From positions 1,054,001-1,118,000 of the forward strand of contig NZ_LS483488.1 of NCBI RefSeq assembly GCF_900478295.1: a stretch of 64,000 bases of DNA, in the 5' to 3' direction. This DNA is from Helicobacter pylori NCTC 11637 = CCUG 17874 = ATCC 43504 = JCM 12093. Its GTDB lineage: Bacteria; Campylobacterota; Campylobacteria; Campylobacterales; Helicobacteraceae. This document shows, in pieces, positions 10,303-21,201 of this stretch. The notes beneath the pieces are model-generated. The model was not told the origin of the DNA and did no database searches. It worked only from the letters and a program-made list of their open reading frames with translations. Each line of letters starts with the position of its first letter. Within the stretch, counting starts at the first letter, position 1. The translations under genes and the position numbers were made by a program.

Positions 10303-11688
10303 ATGAATACAAGCCCTAAAACTTTAAAAACCATTGCGATTTTAGGCCAGCCTAATGTGGGGAAAAGCTCGTTATTTAACCGCTTAGCTAGAGAAAGGAT
10401 CGCTATCACTTCAGATTTTGCAGGCACTACACGAGACATTAACAAACGAAAAATCGCATTGAATGGCCATGAAGTGGAATTGCTAGATACAGGGGGCATG
10501 GCTAAAGGCGCTCTTTTGTCTAAAGAAATCAAAGCCATTAATTTAAAAGCCGCTCAAATGAGCGATTTGATTTTATACGTTGTGGATGGCAAGTCTATCC
10601 CTAGCGATGAAGACATCAAGCTTTTTAGAGAGGTTTTTAAGATCAACCCTAACTGCTTTTTAGTGATCAATAAGATTGATAACGACAAAGAAAAAGAGCG
10701 AGCTTATGCGTTTTCTTCTTTTGGCATTCCCAAGAGTTTTAACATCTCCGTTTCGCACAATAGAGGCATTAACGCATTAATTGATGCAATATTGAGGGCG
10801 CTGGATTTAAACCAAATCATAGAGCAGGATTTGGATGCGGATATTTTAGAAAGCTTAGAAAATAACGCACCAGAAGAAGAAACTAAAGAAGAAGAGATCA
10901 TTCAAGTAGGCATCATTGGGAGGGTGAATGTGGGCAAAAGCTCGCTTTTAAACGCGCTCACGAAAAAAGAAAGGAGCCTTGTCTCTAGCGTGGCTGGCAC
11001 GACCATTGACCCCATAGATGAAACCATTCTAATAGGCGATCAAAAAATCTGCTTCGTGGATACCGCTGGAATCAGGCATAGGGGTAAAATCTTAGGCATT
11101 GAAAAATACGCGCTAGAACGCACGCAAAAAGCCTTAGAAAAATCCCACATCGCGCTTTTAGTTTTAGACGTGAGCGCTCCTTTTGTGGAATTGGACGAAA
11201 AGATCAGCTCCTTAGCGGATAAACACTCTTTAGGCATCATTCTCATTTTAAACAAATGGGACATCCGCTACGCCCCTTATGAAGAGATCATGGCAACCTT
11301 AAAAAGGAAATTCCGCTTTTTAGAATACGCCCCTGTGATCACAACCAGCTGCTTAAAAGCGCACCATATAGATGAAATCAAGCATAAAATTATAGAAGTC
11401 TATGAGTGTTTTTCTAAACGCATTCCCACAAGCTTGCTCAATAGCGTGATTTTTCAAGCCACTCAAAGACACCCCTTGCCAAGCGATGGAGGGAAATTAG
11501 TGAAAGTGTATTACGCCACGCAATTTGCCACCAAACCCCCTCAAATCTCTCTTATAATGAATCGCCCTAAAGCCTTGCATTTCAGTTACAAACGCTATTT
11601 GATCAACACCTTAAGGAAAGAATTTAATTTTTTAGGCACGCCTTTAATCCTTAACGCTAAAGATAAAAAAAGCGCCCAACAAAATTAA
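10303..11688 (+). CDS. der: Ribosome-assembly GTPase Der (EngA)
   Basis: A 461-residue tandem-GTPase protein needed for 50S subunit maturation. The first G domain has GQPNVGKSS (G1), DTGG (G3) and NKID (G4). The second has [16 protein letters not shown] and NKWD. A KH-like C-terminal domain follows (from around residue 355). Two G domains in series are unique to the EngA family, so identification is secure. The acidic linker between them (EEETKEEE) is typical. Transcribed away from the lipoprotein gene and followed by hup. Confidence 0.97.
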   Translation: MNTSPKTLKTIAILGQPNVGKSSLFNRLARERIAITSDFAGTTRDINKRKIALNGHEVELLDTGGMAKGALLSKEIKAINLKAAQMSDLILYVVDGKSIPSDEDIKLFREVFKINPNCFLVINKIDNDKEKERAYAFSSFGIPKSFNISVSHNRGINALIDAILRALDLNQIIEQDLDADILESLENNAPEEETKEEEIIQVGIIGRVNVGKSSLLNALTKKERSLVSSVAGTTIDPIDETILIGDQKICFVDTAGIRHRGKILGIEKYALERTQKALEKSHIALLVLDVSAPFVELDEKISSLADKHSLGIILILNKWDIRYAPYEEIMATLKRKFRFLEYAPVITTSCLKAHHIDEIKHKIIEVYECFSKRIPTSLLNSVIFQATQRHPLPSDGGKLVKVYYATQFATKPPQISLIMNRPKALHFSYKRYLINTLRKEFNFLGTPLILNAKDKKSAQQN

Positions 11689-11751
11689 ATTTTTTATGCG
11701 TTAAACCCCCTTAAAAAAGCGTTTTTGCTTGATTTATCTTTAGGATTTGAT

Positions 11752-11757
11752 TATAAT
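11752..11757 (+). promoter_or_regulatory. Probable -10 element of hup
   Basis: Perfect TATAAT, 72 bases before the hup start, implying a 5' leader of about 65 bases. Confidence 0.5.
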
Positions 11758-11829
11758 TACCGCTCAATCAGCTAGGCTAAGCGTTTAGATCGCTTGGTTT
11801 TGGCATCTATTAGAAAAGGGGTTATCCAC

Positions 11830-12114
11830 ATGAACAAAGCGGAATTTATTGATTTGGTTAAAGAAGCGGGTAAATACAACAGCAAAAGAGAAGCCGAAGA
11901 AGCGATCAACGCCTTTACTCTGGCGGTAGAAACAGCTTTAAGCAAGGGTGAGAGCGTGGAATTGATTGGTTTTGGCAAATTTGAAACCGCAGAGCAAAAA
12001 GGCAAAGAGGGTAAAGTGCCAGGAAGCGATAAAACTTATAAAACCGAAGACAAACGAGTGCCTAAATTCAAACCCGGTAAAATCCTTAAACAAAAAGTTG
12101 AAGAAGGCAAGTAA
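11830..12114 (+). CDS. hup: DNA-binding protein HU
   Basis: A 94-residue HU/IHF family nucleoid protein. It starts MNKAEFIDLVKEA and has the HU signature around ELIGFGKFE and the DNA-binding arm region ending KFKPGK. I place the start at 11830, not at an earlier in-frame codon, because AAGGGG lies just upstream and every HU begins at MNK. The C-terminus is slightly extended and basic (KILKQKVEEGK). H. pylori HU protects DNA from acid and oxidative damage (established knowledge). Monocistronic, with a terminator before the downstream tRNA. Confidence 0.97.
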   Translation: MNKAEFIDLVKEAGKYNSKREAEEAINAFTLAVETALSKGESVELIGFGKFETAEQKGKEGKVPGSDKTYKTEDKRVPKFKPGKILKQKVEEGK

Positions 12115-12127
12115 ATTTGATCCACTC

Positions 12128-12164
12128 AGCAAGGGGCTTATCAATAGATGGTAAGCTTCTTGCT
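12128..12164 (+). terminator. hup terminator
   Basis: AGCAAGGGGCTTA pairs with TAAGCTTCTTGCT to form a 13-bp stem with two G-U pairs and an 11-base loop, followed by TTCTTA. It lies between the hup stop and the tRNA; termination is probably partial, since no separate tRNA promoter is obvious. Confidence 0.55.
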
Positions 12165-12176
12165 TTCTTATAAAAT

Positions 12177-12253
12177 GTCCTTGTAGCTCAGCTGGATAGA
12201 GCGTATGATTCCTAATCGTAAGGTCGTGGGTTCGAATCCCGCCAAGGACACCA
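12177..12253 (+). tRNA. tRNA-Arg (anticodon CCT)
   Basis: A complete 77-base cloverleaf. The acceptor arms are GTCCTTG and CAAGGAC, the D arm is GCTCAGCTGGATAGAGC, the anticodon stem is TATGA/TCGTA around the loop TTCCTAA, and the T arm is GTGGGTTCGAATCCCGC. The anticodon CCT reads the arginine codon AGG. The 3' CCA is encoded. It lies just after the hup terminator and may depend on read-through from hup. Confidence 0.97.
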
Positions 12254-12822
12254 CTCGCATTATTTTCACTACCATAGGAATTTAAAATAATCGTTTTTTT
12301 AAAAAAGGTTAGTGATTAAAAGAAATTAAAAACCCTTTTTGAATCATTTTAAAAAATTTTTACTTTATTCTTTAAAGAAGCGCTCAAAACAATTATTTTA
12401 TTTCTCATCTTATTTAAAAAATATTCAAAGCATTTTTTGCAATTAAAAAGATCTTACAAAAAGCAAGCCGTAATCTCTTAAAAAAACGCTCTTTAGGGGT
12501 TTTTAGTTGTGGGTTGTAGGGGAGGATTTTTCAAAATGCCCCTACCCCTTAAAAAAATGAATTTAAAAATCAAACTTAAAAAATGAGTTTTTATTATTAA
12601 CATAAAATCTCAAAACGATACAATCAAGCCATTAAATCCCCTTTTTTTTAAAAAATTGAGTGATCCCTATTAAAAATTTAGGAAAGCCAAAAACAGATCA
12701 TAATCCCCTAGATCTTAAATTAAAACCCACTAGCCTTATAAGCTTAATAAGAATATCCGCATGACAAATCCCTTCAAAAATGATATAATAGACTTGATGA
12801 ACTCATTTTAAGGAAAATGCCC
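12254..12822. other. Gene-free AT-rich stretch with one G/C hairpin
   Basis: About 570 bases with no credible ORF on either strand, one of the longest non-coding stretches here. The only clear structure is a hairpin at 12516-12545, where GTAGGGG pairs with CCCCTAC around a 16-base loop. No T-run follows, so it does not look like a simple terminator. The right end carries the promoter and Shine-Dalgarno of the next gene. A small RNA is possible but unproven. Confidence 0.5.
12784..12789 (+). promoter_or_regulatory. Probable -10 element of the LPP20/FlgP-like operon
   Basis: Perfect TATAAT about 34 bases upstream of the preferred ATG at 12823; AAGGAA lies at 12810-12815. This could drive the run from the lipoprotein to coaBC. 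Confidence 0.5.
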
Positions 12823-13428
12823 ATGCGTTTGCACACTGCCTTTTTTGGTATTAATTCATTGCTTGTTGCCTCTCTTTTGATAAGTGGTTGCAGTCTTTTT
12901 AAAAAGCGTAACACTAACGCACAGCTAATCCCCCCTTCGGCTAATGGCTTGCAAGCCCCCATTTATCCCCCAACCAATTTCACCCCCAGAAAGAGCGTTC
13001 AGCCTCTCCCAAGCCCTCGCCTTGAGAATAACGATCAGCCCATCATTAGCTCTAATCCCACTAACGCTATCCCTAACACCCCCATTCTCACGCCTAATAA
13101 TGTCATTGAATTGAACGCAGTGGGCATGGGTGTGGCTCCAGAATCCACCATTTCGCCCTCTCAAGCCCTAGCTTTGGCCAAGCGAGCCGCTATCGTTGAT
13201 GGCTACCGCCAGTTGGGTGAAAAAATGTATGGTATTAGAGTGAACGCTCAAGACACCGTCAAAGACATGGTTTTGCAAAATTCCGTGATTAAAACCAGAG
13301 TCAATGCCCTCATTCGTAACGCTGAAATCACTGAGACCATCTATAAAGACGGCTTGTGTCAAGTGAGTATGGAGCTTAAATTAGACGGCAGGATTTGGTA
13401 TCGTATTTTGAGCGGAGCGAGAGGATAA
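12823..13428 (+). CDS. LPP20-family lipoprotein, FlgP-like
   Basis: A roughly 201-residue lipoprotein: basic N-terminus, hydrophobic core and lipobox LISGC. A Pro/Asn-rich linker of about 70 residues follows, then a C-terminal domain (from VGMGVAPES) with ALALAKRAAIVDGYRQL and KDGLCQVSMEL, the LPP20/FlgP pattern. In Campylobacter, FlgP is an outer-membrane lipoprotein that builds the basal disk of the sheathed or high-torque flagellar motor; equivalence here is inference. I start at 12823, since AAGGAA (12810-12815) is correctly spaced for it and too close for the ATG at 12817. It heads a tight run with another lipoprotein and a porin. Confidence 0.8.
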   Translation: MRLHTAFFGINSLLVASLLISGCSLFKKRNTNAQLIPPSANGLQAPIYPPTNFTPRKSVQPLPSPRLENNDQPIISSNPTNAIPNTPILTPNNVIELNAVGMGVAPESTISPSQALALAKRAAIVDGYRQLGEKMYGIRVNAQDTVKDMVLQNSVIKTRVNALIRNAEITETIYKDGLCQVSMELKLDGRIWYRILSGARG

Positions 13429-13447
13429 AACCTCTTACTCTATAATC

Positions 13448-14065
13448 ATGCGGTATTTTAGAAGCGCTTTTTTATTATTTTTCATGACGCTTTTTTTTGT
13501 CTCTTGCTCCAAGCACCCTTTTTCTAAGCAAACCCCCAAAACTAGGGAGCAGATCAGACAAGAAGAAGCCTATAAAAAAAGAGAAGAGACTTTGAATGCC
13601 TTGCGCCAATTCAGGCTCATTTATATTAACACGCCGGTTTTTCGCTTTTACGATTACGGCACGATTAAAACCGATAAAGACCATAATATTGAAGTAACCC
13701 TTTATAAGCTCAGCCAAAGAGTGGGCGATATTTATATGACTAAACGGAACATTTGTTTTAGCCAAAAATGTTCGGCTAAATGGATTGCTGCAAGGGATTT
13801 GTTTGGTAAGGTGAGCTATGGGGATTTGTTTGATGACATTGTTTTAGGGAGGGATATTTTTAAAGGTTTAGGCAAGCGCCATCTAACCCCTGAATACGTG
13901 ATCCAAAGGTTTCAAAAAAGCGGGGAAATTATCCTTTATGAAAGAAAAAATGGCCTGATTTCTTTTCAGAATTTGACGCAAAAAATTGCTATTAGGATTG
14001 AACCCTATGAGCCTTCCTTGCAGGATTTAGAAGATAATGAAAACGCTGATAGCGAGCTCCAATGA
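13448..14065 (+). CDS. Putative lipoprotein of unknown function (FlgQ-like candidate)
   Basis: A 205-residue protein with a signal peptide and lipobox (FFVSCSK, Cys near residue 20). The mature part begins with a Lys/Glu-rich helix (REQIRQEEAYKKREE), then mixed alpha/beta sequence with two Cys in CFSQKC. I recognise no catalytic motif. It sits 19 bases after the LPP20-type lipoprotein and overlaps the start of the porin gene by 4 bases, so all three are probably co-transcribed. In Campylobacter, flgP is followed by flgQ; by position this might be the counterpart, but I see no sequence proof. The Shine-Dalgarno is weak. Confidence 0.75.
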   Translation: MRYFRSAFLLFFMTLFFVSCSKHPFSKQTPKTREQIRQEEAYKKREETLNALRQFRLIYINTPVFRFYDYGTIKTDKDHNIEVTLYKLSQRVGDIYMTKRNICFSQKCSAKWIAARDLFGKVSYGDLFDDIVLGRDIFKGLGKRHLTPEYVIQRFQKSGEIILYERKNGLISFQNLTQKIAIRIEPYEPSLQDLEDNENADSELQ

Positions 14066-15825
14066 AAAACTTTTCCCCACTTTGTTGTTTTAAAAAGCTC
14101 AAAAAACACCATTTAATCGCTTTGAGCCTGCCCTTGCTTTCTTATGCCAATGGCTTTAAAATCCAAGAGCAAAGCCTGAATGGCACGGCTTTAGGCTCGG
14201 CGTATGTCGCTGGGGCTAGGGGGGCTGATGCTTCCTTTTATAACCCGGCGAATATGGGCTTTACTAACGATTGGGGTGAAAACAGAAGCGAATTTGAAAT
14301 GACCACCACCGTGATTAACATTCCGGCCTTTAGCTTTAAAGTCCCCACGACTAATCAAGGCTTGTATTCGGTTACGAGTTTAGAAATTGATAAAAGCCAA
14401 CAAAATATTTTAGGCATCATCAACACTATAGGGCTTGGCAATATCCTTAAAGCGCTTGGCAATACGGCCGCTACCAATGGCTTATCACAAGCAATCAATC
14501 GGGTTCAAGGGCTTATGAATCTAACCAATCAAAAAGTCGTAACCCTCGCTTCAAAACCTGACACTCAAATCGTGAATGGCTGGACGGGAACGACTAATTT
14601 TGTTTTACCCAAATTCTTTTATAAAACGCGCACGCATAACGGCTTCACTTTTGGGGGGAGTTTTACCGCTCCTAGCGGGTTGGGTATGAAATGGAATGGT
14701 AAAGGGGGGGAATTTTTGCATGATGTGTTTATCATGATGGTAGAGCTTGCCCCTAGTATAAGCTATACTGTTAATAAGCGCTTTTCCGTGGGCGTGGGCT
14801 TAAGAGGGCTTTATGCGACCGGGAGCTTTAATAACACCGTTTATGTGCCTTTAGAGGGCGCTTCGGTTTTGAGCGCGGAGCAAATTTTAAATTTACCCAA
14901 CAACGTTTTTGCCGATCAAGTGCCAAGCAACATGATGACTTTATTAGGCAATATTGGCTATCAGCCGGCGCTTAATTGCCAAAAAGCCGGTGGGGATATG
15001 AGCGATCAGAGCTGTCAAGAGTTTTACAACGGCTTGAAAAAAATCATGGGTTATAGCGGCTTAATCAAAGCGAGCGCGAATCTTTATGGCACCACTCAAG
15101 TCGTGCAAAAATCCAACGGGCAAGGCGTATCAGGGGGGTATAGAGTAGGTTCGAGTTTGCGTGTGTTTGATCATGGCATGTTTTCTGTGGTGTATAATTC
15201 TTCAGTTACATTCAATATGAAAGGCGCTCTAGTGGCTATCACCGAGCTTGGCCCTTCTTTAGGGAGCGTTTTGACTAAAGGCAGCTTGAATATCAATGTT
15301 TCACTCCCTCAAACCCTAAGCCTAGCCTACGCCCACCAATTTTTTAAAGACCATTTAAGAATAGAGGGGGTGTTTGAGCGCACCTTTTGGAGTCAAGGGA
15401 ATAAATTTTTAGTAACCCCTGATTTTGCGAACGCTACTTACAAGGGCTTGAGCGGAACGGTGGCTTCACTAGACTCTGAAACGCTTAAAAAAATGGTAGG
15501 CTTAGCGAATTTTAAAAGCGTGATGAACATGGGGGCTGGCTGGAGGGACACCAACACCTTTAGATTAGGGGTAACTTACATGGGCAAAAGCTTGCGTTTG
15601 ATGGGCGCTATTGATTATGACCAAGCCCCAAGCCCTCAAGACGCGATAGGCATTCCGGATTCTAATGGCTATACCGTGGCTTTTGGGACTAAATACAATT
15701 TTAGGGGATTTGATTTGGGCGTAGCGGGGAGTTTCACTTTTAAAAGCAACCGCTCCAGTTTGTATCAATCCCCAAGTATTGGGCAATTGAGAATCTTTAG
15801 CGCCTCTTTAGGCTATCGCTGGTAA
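14062..15825 (+). CDS. FadL/TodX-type outer membrane porin (OmpP1 family)
   Basis: A 587-residue outer membrane protein. After a signal peptide ending near LSYA, the mature protein starts GFKIQEQSLNGTALGSAYV...ASFYNPANM, the FadL family plug/hatch signature including the NPA motif. The rest is a long beta-barrel ending in an aromatic residue (LGYRW). FadL proteins import hydrophobic substrates such as fatty acids or aromatics; the substrate here is unknown. It is larger than E. coli FadL (about 446), with long loops. The ATG overlaps the preceding stop (ATGA), and pseB begins 3 bases after this gene stops. HP0839 by order. Confidence 0.92.
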   Translation: MKNFSPLCCFKKLKKHHLIALSLPLLSYANGFKIQEQSLNGTALGSAYVAGARGADASFYNPANMGFTNDWGENRSEFEMTTTVINIPAFSFKVPTTNQGLYSVTSLEIDKSQQNILGIINTIGLGNILKALGNTAATNGLSQAINRVQGLMNLTNQKVVTLASKPDTQIVNGWTGTTNFVLPKFFYKTRTHNGFTFGGSFTAPSGLGMKWNGKGGEFLHDVFIMMVELAPSISYTVNKRFSVGVGLRGLYATGSFNNTVYVPLEGASVLSAEQILNLPNNVFADQVPSNMMTLLGNIGYQPALNCQKAGGDMSDQSCQEFYNGLKKIMGYSGLIKASANLYGTTQVVQKSNGQGVSGGYRVGSSLRVFDHGMFSVVYNSSVTFNMKGALVAITELGPSLGSVLTKGSLNINVSLPQTLSLAYAHQFFKDHLRIEGVFERTFWSQGNKFLVTPDFANATYKGLSGTVASLDSETLKKMVGLANFKSVMNMGAGWRDTNTFRLGVTYMGKSLRLMGAIDYDQAPSPQDAIGIPDSNGYTVAFGTKYNFRGFDLGVAGSFTFKSNRSSLYQSPSIGQLRIFSASLGYRW

Positions 15826-18103
<2,278 letters not shown>

Positions 18104-18104
<1 letters not shown>

Positions 18105-18841
18105 TGCTAGAAGCCCTAAACGCCCTAAACCAGCTTAACGCTCTTCATTCCAAAAACGCCGCGCACCATTTTAACGCTGCCTTACCCATTCTTTTAAAGG
18201 TTTTAGAAAAACAAGATAAAGATCTTTTTCTTTTGCAAGTGGGTAATAGGATTATCCCCACCAAAAGCGAACAGGAATTGAAAATCAATCAGCCCTATTT
18301 TGCGACCATGCAAAGAAACCAACTGGGCGATATTGTGCTTAAAAATTTAGTGCCTGCCCCAAAAATCTTAGACGCATTAGATGATTTGCCAGCCCTTGAA
18401 ATGAAGAAAATAAAAGAAATCTTAAGCACCAAAGACAGCACCCCCTTAAAAGAATACAAAGAACTTTTGAGCGAAAAATTAATCCATGCTAAAAGCTCTC
18501 AAGAGTTTTTGAATACGGCCAACATGCTTTTAAGCTTGCAATCGCAGGTTTTAAGCTTTGTGGTTGAAAACGAACGCAAAAAAGCTTTTTTACAGATGAA
18601 AGCCAAAAAACAAAGCGTTGATTTTTACGCTCTGTATCCTAACTTGGGCGAAATTGGCGGCGTTATTTACTTGAAAGAAAAAGAAAAACAGCTTTTTTTA
18701 AAAACCACCCTCCAAAGGACCAAAGAGGTTTTAAAAGAGGCTCAAAACACCCTTTTAGGCTTTTCTTTTGTGGAAATTGCGTGCGAAAAAACCCCCATGC
18801 TTTTTGCTTTTGAAGAGCGCTTATTAGACACACTAGGGTAG
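18104..18841 (+). CDS. Uncharacterised protein with FliK-like C-terminus
   Basis: A 245-residue soluble protein of unknown function, HP0842 by order. The N-terminal part contains LFLLQVGNRIIPTKSEQEL, and the C-terminal part has the pattern LYPNLGEIGGVIYLKEKEK followed by a helix (QRTKEVLKEAQNTL). The latter resembles the C-terminal domain of flagellar hook-length control proteins (an L-x-P-x-x-LG-x-(I/V) strand followed by a helix). That is my inference, not a database match. ATG overlaps the coaBC stop. It ends 32 bases from the convergent thiE, with two AAAATTTT palindromes in that gap. Confidence 0.7.
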
Positions 18842-18872
18842 AAAAATTTTCATTGCAAAATTTTAGAATCCC

Positions 18873-19535
18873 TCACGCATTGTTTAAAAGTTTTTCAATT
18901 GCTAAGGCTTTATCTTTGGCTTGCGTGATCGCGCTAATGACTGCGATACCTCCATATTCGCGCAATTTTGAAGCGTTATGCATCGTGATGCCCCCAATCG
19001 CTATGAGGGGTTTTTTTACCCCGCTGTCTCGTATTTTTTTTAAAAGCTCTACGCCTACAACTTGTTTAGCGTCTTTTTTAGATGGTGTGGGGAAAATAGG
19101 GCCTACCCCTAAATAGGCTACGGCGTCTAAATGGCGCGCTTTTAGGGCTTGCTCTAAAGTGTTAACACTCAAACCGATAAAAAGGCGCTTTTTGCATAAA
19201 GTTATTACCTCTTCTATGGCCATGTCTTCTTGCCCCACATGCACGCCGTCAGCCTTTAATTCTAGCGCGAGTCGCACCTCATCATTAATAATAAAAGGCG
19301 CGCCGTATTTTTTGCATAATTTTTGACACTCTAGGGCTAATCGTTTGATTTCAACAGGATCTTGTAAGGCTAAATCGCCTTTTTGGCGGAATTGAAACGC
19401 TGTGATTTGAGATTGTAAGGCTAATTCTAAAGTGTCTAAAAGCGCGTTTATCCTATCGTTTTTGCCGCCCTTTATGTGGTAGAAGTCTTGCGAACCAGCC
19501 ACAAACATGAGTTTCAAACAATTCGCATCAAACAA
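18873..19535 (-). CDS. thiE: Thiamine-phosphate synthase
   Basis: A TIM-barrel enzyme of about 220 residues that joins HMP-PP and HET-P to make thiamine phosphate. Visible motifs are FQFRQKG (phosphate site), [22 protein letters not shown] (metal/pyrophosphate site), [15 protein letters not shown] and IGGI. It overlaps the end of thiD by 8 bases. The start at 19535 is a TTG; the next in-frame ATG is at 19508 and could also be used, since neither has a strong Shine-Dalgarno. Last gene of the thiM-thiD-thiE operon, which salvages HMP and thiazole. No de novo thiC/thiG is nearby. Confidence 0.93.
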   Translation of the reverse strand: MFDANCLKLMFVAGSQDFYHIKGGKNDRINALLDTLELALQSQITAFQFRQKGDLALQDPVEIKRLALECQKLCKKYGAPFIINDEVRLALELKADGVHVGQEDMAIEEVITLCKKRLFIGLSVNTLEQALKARHLDAVAYLGVGPIFPTPSKKDAKQVVGVELLKKIRDSGVKKPLIAIGGITMHNASKLREYGGIAVISAITQAKDKALAIEKLLNNA

Positions 19536-20340
19536 GATTTTTAACGCTCCATAAATTCAAAGGCCCATGCCCATGCCCAATGTTTAAGGGGTTTTGAATG
19601 ATAATAGTTAAAAGCTCTTTAGCCTTTGAAATAGCGTTTTTTAAATCCAACCCTTGAGCGAGTAAGCCCACAATCAAGCTAGACAGAGTGCAACCCGTGC
19701 CATGCGTGTTTTTGGTGTTAAAGCGCTTAGCGTTTAGGATAAATTCAATATCTTCTAAAAACACCCAATCGTTGCTAAATTCCCCTTGAAAATGCTCTGT
19801 ATGCCCCCCTTTAATCACAGCGTTTTTAACGCCTAAATCCCTTAAAACGCCCATCGCTTTTGAAGCGCTTTTATCATCTCGCACTTGAACGCCTGTGAGT
19901 GCATAAACTTCAGGGAGGTTAGGGGTTAGTAAATTGGTTTTGGGTAAAAGGCGTTTCTTTAAGCTTAAAATCGCCTCTTCTTCTAAAAGCAAAGCCCCAT
20001 TTTTTGCCACCATCACCGGATCTAAAACGCACAACCCAAAATCGCAAGTTTCTAAAGTGTCCGCCACGCATTCAATGATTTTAGCGTTGCATAACGCTCC
20101 CATTTTGAACGCTTTGATAGAAAAATCATCTCTAATGGCTAAGATTTGCATTTTCACGCTCTCAACGCTCAACGGATAAACCCCATGCACGCCCTGTGTG
20201 TTTTGCGCAGTGATGCAAGTGATCACGCTTGTCCCAAACACGCCCAAAGTTTGAAACGCTTTCAAATCGGCCTGTATCCCAGCGCCCCCACCGCTATCGC
20301 TGCCAGCAATGCTTAAAACTTGCGGGTAAATTTTCACCAC
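19528..20340 (-). CDS. thiD: Hydroxymethylpyrimidine (phosphate) kinase
   Basis: A 270-residue ribokinase-fold enzyme that phosphorylates HMP and HMP-P. The N-terminal [16 protein letters not shown] motif and the C-terminal anion-hole motif GTGCTLSS are both intact, and VLDPVMV marks the central sheet. It overlaps thiM by 7 bases and thiE by 8, so the operon is translationally coupled. Supports a salvage route from exogenous pyrimidine. Length is standard. Confidence 0.96.
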   Translation of the reverse strand: MVKIYPQVLSIAGSDSGGGAGIQADLKAFQTLGVFGTSVITCITAQNTQGVHGVYPLSVESVKMQILAIRDDFSIKAFKMGALCNAKIIECVADTLETCDFGLCVLDPVMVAKNGALLLEEEAILSLKKRLLPKTNLLTPNLPEVYALTGVQVRDDKSASKAMGVLRDLGVKNAVIKGGHTEHFQGEFSNDWVFLEDIEFILNAKRFNTKNTHGTGCTLSSLIVGLLAQGLDLKNAISKAKELLTIIIQNPLNIGHGHGPLNLWSVKNLV

Positions 20341-21116
20341 TCTTCCTTAATAAGGCTATTTTCTAACTCTATGGGCAAGCTTAGAGCGTCTAAAAAATAA
20401 AACAAGAACGAACCATTAGAGCCGTTATTTTCCAACACCTTTTTTTGCGCACTAAAAGCGGCTTGTTTATAGAGCGCGCAAAGTTGCGCTATAGAATCTA
20501 GGGGGTCTTTTTTCAAACCTAAAAAGCTCGCGCACGCTGCTGTGTGCAAACACCCAGCCCCAGTAATGAGCGCTAAATACTCGCTCCCCCCAGTAATACT
20601 CAAAACCTTTTTCCCATCGCTCACGTAATCTGTTTTACCCGTCATTACCGCTATCACAAAATATTTTTGAGCCACTCGTTTGATTATTTCTACAGGCGTG
20701 TTGGCATTATAAGAGTCTAGCCCCTTACTTTCGCAAGAAATACCCACTAAAGAGCCTAATTCTGCAGCATTGCCCCTAAGCGCGCTAATCCCACCACTTT
20801 TCAAAAGCTCTAAACTGGTGTCATGACGCAAAGCGCTCGCTGAGCACCCCACAGGATCTAACACAATGGGTTTGTTCAAAGCCTTGTAATGTTTGATAGC
20901 CTCTTTAGCGCATAAAATGGTGCAATCATTTAGGGTGCCAATGTTGATAGCGAGCGCGTCAGAAATTTTCGCTAAATCTTGCATCTCATCAATCGCATCA
21001 CTCATTAAAGGCGATGCCCCTAAGGCTAACAAACCATTAGCCACAAATTGTGCCGCCACATAATTGGTGATGTTATGCACTAAAGGGCGTTTTTGGCGTA
21101 ATTCTTTCAACACCAC
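20334..21116 (-). CDS. thiM: Hydroxyethylthiazole kinase
   Basis: A 260-residue thiazole kinase, first gene of the salvage operon. Motifs: [19 protein letters not shown] at the N-terminus, LDPVGC, and the catalytic GAGCLHTA. It phosphorylates hydroxyethylthiazole for ThiE. I looked for a TPP riboswitch in the 85 bases between hsdR and thiM and saw neither conserved core, so regulation by that route is unlikely. The neighbour upstream (hsdR) is on the same strand but not functionally related. Confidence 0.96.
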   Translation of the reverse strand: MVLKELRQKRPLVHNITNYVAAQFVANGLLALGASPLMSDAIDEMQDLAKISDALAINIGTLNDCTILCAKEAIKHYKALNKPIVLDPVGCSASALRHDTSLELLKSGGISALRGNAAELGSLVGISCESKGLDSYNANTPVEIIKRVAQKYFVIAVMTGKTDYVSDGKKVLSITGGSEYLALITGAGCLHTAACASFLGLKKDPLDSIAQLCALYKQAAFSAQKKVLENNGSNGSFLFYFLDALSLPIELENSLIKEEW

Positions 21117-21201
21117 AAGCCTCCTTAAAATTTCTTTTATTTTACAAAAAATCCATTAAACGGCGGCTGTCTTTGAGTTTTAATACAAAAGCGTTCATGA
21201 A

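Noticed and set aside
11794..11829. Longer hup start at 11794
   Set aside because: HU proteins start MNK; AAGGGG precedes 11830, and no ribosome site supports the earlier codon.
12254..12822. Type I toxin-antitoxin (AapA/IsoA) locus in the long gap
   Set aside because: No small peptide matching the AapA pattern was found on either strand.
13441..13446. TATAAT-like hexamer just before the second lipoprotein gene
   Set aside because: It lies directly next to the ATG, leaving no room for a transcription start upstream of it.
21117..21201. TPP riboswitch before thiM
   Set aside because: The gap is 85 bases and lacks the conserved CTGAGA and ACCTGA cores.
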